From Microbacterium sp. 1.5R (GTDB taxonomy: Bacteria; Actinomycetota; Actinomycetes; Actinomycetales; Microbacteriaceae): a DNA stretch of 64,000 nt. The stretch spans positions 62,001-126,000 of the forward strand of contig NZ_VDRC01000001.1 of the NCBI RefSeq assembly GCF_007667425.1, read 5' to 3'. The notes under the pieces were generated by a model. It searched no databases, had not been told where the DNA came from, and saw nothing but the letters and a program-made list of their open reading frames with translations. This document shows, one piece after another, positions 62,475 to 64,000 of this stretch (positions are counted from its first letter, which is position 1; each line of letters begins with the position of its first letter). A program made the translations under genes and the position numbers.

Positions 62475-64000
62475 TCAGGCCAGGATGTCGAGGCCGTAGG
62501 CGGCCGGGTCATGGTCGATCGATGCGGTGCCGGACGCAGACGCGGCAGCGGACCGGGCGGCTGCGGCACGCGGGTCGCCGTGCGCCGCCTGCGCTGACGC
62601 GTCCGGCGCGGCATCGCGGCCACCGGCGGAGTCGCCGTTCGCCCCGGCGCCGAACGGCTGAGATCCCCTGTCCGCGCCGGCGTCGGCGGCGGAGCCCTGG
62701 GCGATGCTCAGCGAGGCGTGCGGCATGGCCGCGGCGAGGTCGCGTCGCAGATCGGTGACGATGGCGCGCAACGCGTCGCGCCCGGCATCCGTCGCCCCGA
62801 TGAGCTCGACCCGCACGTCGCCCGACTGACCGATGTGCGCCCGCACGGTGACCGGGCCGAGCGAGTCGGGGTTCACGGTCATGGTGAGCTGATGGGTGCC
62901 GGTGGGGCGTTGCGCGATGCTCACGACCACGGGCGACACCTGAGCGGCGACGGCGCGGGTGATCGGTCCAGCCGACGCGGTGGGCTCCGACGCTGCGACC
63001 ACAGCGATCGACGTCGCCGCAGGCACCGGCGGTGCGGGGGCGATCGTCGGCGAGACGGATGCCGGCGCGGTGGCCGTCCGCTCGCCGGCCGATGTGCGAG
63101 CGACGGCCGGCGCGCCGTCCACCGGCGCCGCGCGGTCGGGGCCGGCACCCGGTATCGTCGCCGGACCCTCCGACGCCCGAGGCGCTGCCGCCGCCGCTGC
63201 CGCTGCGGCGGGACGGGCGAGGACGACGGGCGCCGGACCCGCGTCGGGCGCCCGTTCCCCGGCGACCGCGGCCGACTGGTTCGGGGTCGCCGACGGACGA
63301 GACGGCACCTCGACATCGCCGCTCGCATGAACATCGGCATGGGCATCGGCACGGGCCCCGGCATGGGCACCGGCACGGGCCTCGGCACCGGAACCGGCGG
63401 CGGATGCGGCGACGGCGGTGGCGCGTGCGCCTGTGGCGGATGCAACGGAGGTGTACCCGGCACCGGACGGCTGCGCGCTCACTGCATCCGGCGCTACGGA
63501 CACGGCGAGGTCCGACTCGTCCGCACCCCCCGCCGCAGAGAGCGGGTCTGCGACGAGCGCGATCGCCGCGGCCCCGCCGTCGACGGACGAGGGGCCCGGG
63601 GCAGGCTCGACGGACACGGTCGGCGATGTGACACCCGGCTGGTCGGCCGCACCGCGCATGTCGGGTCCGGAGACGTCGGCGGGCACGCCGTCGTCGACGG
63701 CATCCTGCGCAGCGATTCCTCCCCGGGCGTCCGCACGACCGTCGACAGCGGGCAGCGCAAGGAGCAGCGCGAGGGTCGCCGCCACGATCCCGCTCTCCTG
63801 CGTCGTCTCCGCTCCCCCGGCCGTCGCGTCGGAAGCCGACGGTGCTGCGCCTTCCGGCTCGTCGACGAGTCCGGCGGACTGCGGTGTCTGAGAGAACGTC
63901 TCGCCGGCCGCGACGAGCGCCTCACCGAACAGCGATCCCGATTCCGCGGACGGCCGCTCGACTGACTCTGCGTGGGAAGATGCCGCGGGCAGAGCGCCCG
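62475..64000 (-). CDS. fliK: Flagellar hook-length control protein FliK, partial (N-terminus outside window)
   Basis: The frame stays open to the window edge, so the 5' end is missing; at least 508 codons are visible. The Ala/Pro/Ser/Val-rich variable region is followed by the Flg_hook domain HQLTMTVNPDSLGPVTVRAHIGQSGDVRVELIGATDAGRDAL and a short tail. FliK measures hook length and signals FlhB. A hexanucleotide repeat at 63336-63401 encodes an alternating Ala-X run. No internal GTG is a reliable start because the open frame continues with similar composition. Confidence 0.88.
   Translation of the reverse strand, partial: GALPAASSHAESVERPSAESGSLFGEALVAAGETFSQTPQSAGLVDEPEGAAPSASDATAGGAETTQESGIVAATLALLLALPAVDGRADARGGIAAQDAVDDGVPADVSGPDMRGAADQPGVTSPTVSVEPAPGPSSVDGGAAAIALVADPLSAAGGADESDLAVSVAPDAVSAQPSGAGYTSVASATGARATAVAASAAGSGAEARAGAHAGARADAHADVHASGDVEVPSRPSATPNQSAAVAGERAPDAGPAPVVLARPAAAAAAAAAPRASEGPATIPGAGPDRAAPVDGAPAVARTSAGERTATAPASVSPTIAPAPPVPAATSIAVVAASEPTASAGPITRAVAAQVSPVVVSIAQRPTGTHQLTMTVNPDSLGPVTVRAHIGQSGDVRVELIGATDAGRDALRAIVTDLRRDLAAAMPHASLSIAQGSAADAGADRGSQPFGAGANGDSAGGRDAAPDASAQAAHGDPRAAAARSAAASASGTASIDHDPAAYGLDILA
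63336..63401. repeat. Hexanucleotide tract in fliK
   Basis: Eleven consecutive 6-base units of the form GGCNNN (such as GGCATG, GGCATC, GGCACG), with one GGAACC. On the coding strand they give an Ala/Gly-X dipeptide run (ARADAHAD-like). Unit loss or gain would not shift the frame. Confidence 0.75.

Noticed and set aside
63336..63401. Short repeats in fliK considered as a CRISPR or regulatory array
   Set aside because: Units are 6 bases with no spacers and keep the FliK frame. It is a coding low-complexity tract.

Overview
The window looks like a chromosomal segment of a high-GC, flagellated actinobacterium of the family Microbacteriaceae, most likely Microbacterium. This rests on gene content and order (sepH - phosphatase - parC ... 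parE - DUF7455 - alr - sigA - PAC2 - pepA - lpd - sucB - DUF4191 - RDD - glnA - glnE - glnA2), on actinobacterial families (polyphosphate glucokinase, PAC2, GlnR-type operator, 3'-5' exonuclease/polymerase) and on TANNNT -10 boxes placed 6-8 nt before start codons. No rRNA, tRNA, CRISPR array, IS element or prophage is visible. The only stable RNA gene found is rnpB. No gap over 300 bases lacks a gene, apart from the stretch filled by rnpB.

Region 1 (1-12 kb): the end of sepH, a phosphodiesterase-like gene and topoisomerase IV parC. Between parC and parE sits a tightly overlapped four-gene minus-strand operon: SDR reductase, MBL-fold hydrolase, F390-synthetase-like adenylate-forming enzyme and KASIII-like condensing enzyme. 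It resembles OleABCD head-to-head lipid condensation logic but with two enzymes exchanged. A divergent glycosyltransferase flanks it.

Region 2 (12-25 kb): two overlapping alanine-racemase-like genes whose active-site residues are complementary. One keeps the PLP lysine and barrel and lacks the catalytic tyrosine. The other keeps the tyrosine and Met-Asp motif and lacks the lysine and most of the barrel. This is the most striking signal in the window. It is followed by a sugar-transfer ATP-grasp protein, a CofE-like ligase, the principal sigma factor, a PAC2 protein, leucyl aminopeptidase, the E3 and E2 subunits of 2-oxo acid dehydrogenase, and a pseudokinase-like membrane protein.

Region 3 (25-42 kb): a RimK-RCK_C fusion divergent from RimB, an RDD membrane protein and a nitrogen block (glnA with a two-box GlnR operator, glutaminase, GlnE, GlnA2). 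A transporter, a lipid kinase, polyphosphate glucokinase, rnpB, a DNA polymerase-exonuclease, a zinc-ribbon coiled-coil protein, YchJ and an aldo/keto reductase follow. The last two share a palindromic -10 element.

Region 4 (42-46 kb): a MmyB-like regulator divergent from an SDR gene with repeated operator half-sites, a TIGR01777 oxidoreductase and an orphan AAA+ ATPase.

Region 5 (46-64 kb): a minus-strand flagellar locus from fliK (cut by the window edge) through flgD, flgE, flbD, motAB, fliMNOPQR, flhBA, csrA, flgNKL and fliW, ending with an HU-like gene and a FliA/WhiG-like sigma gene. Three intergenic spots carry one sigma-28-like promoter motif, GTTAC-N13/14-GTCGCGATAGTC, so the locus probably encodes both the sigma factor and its targets.
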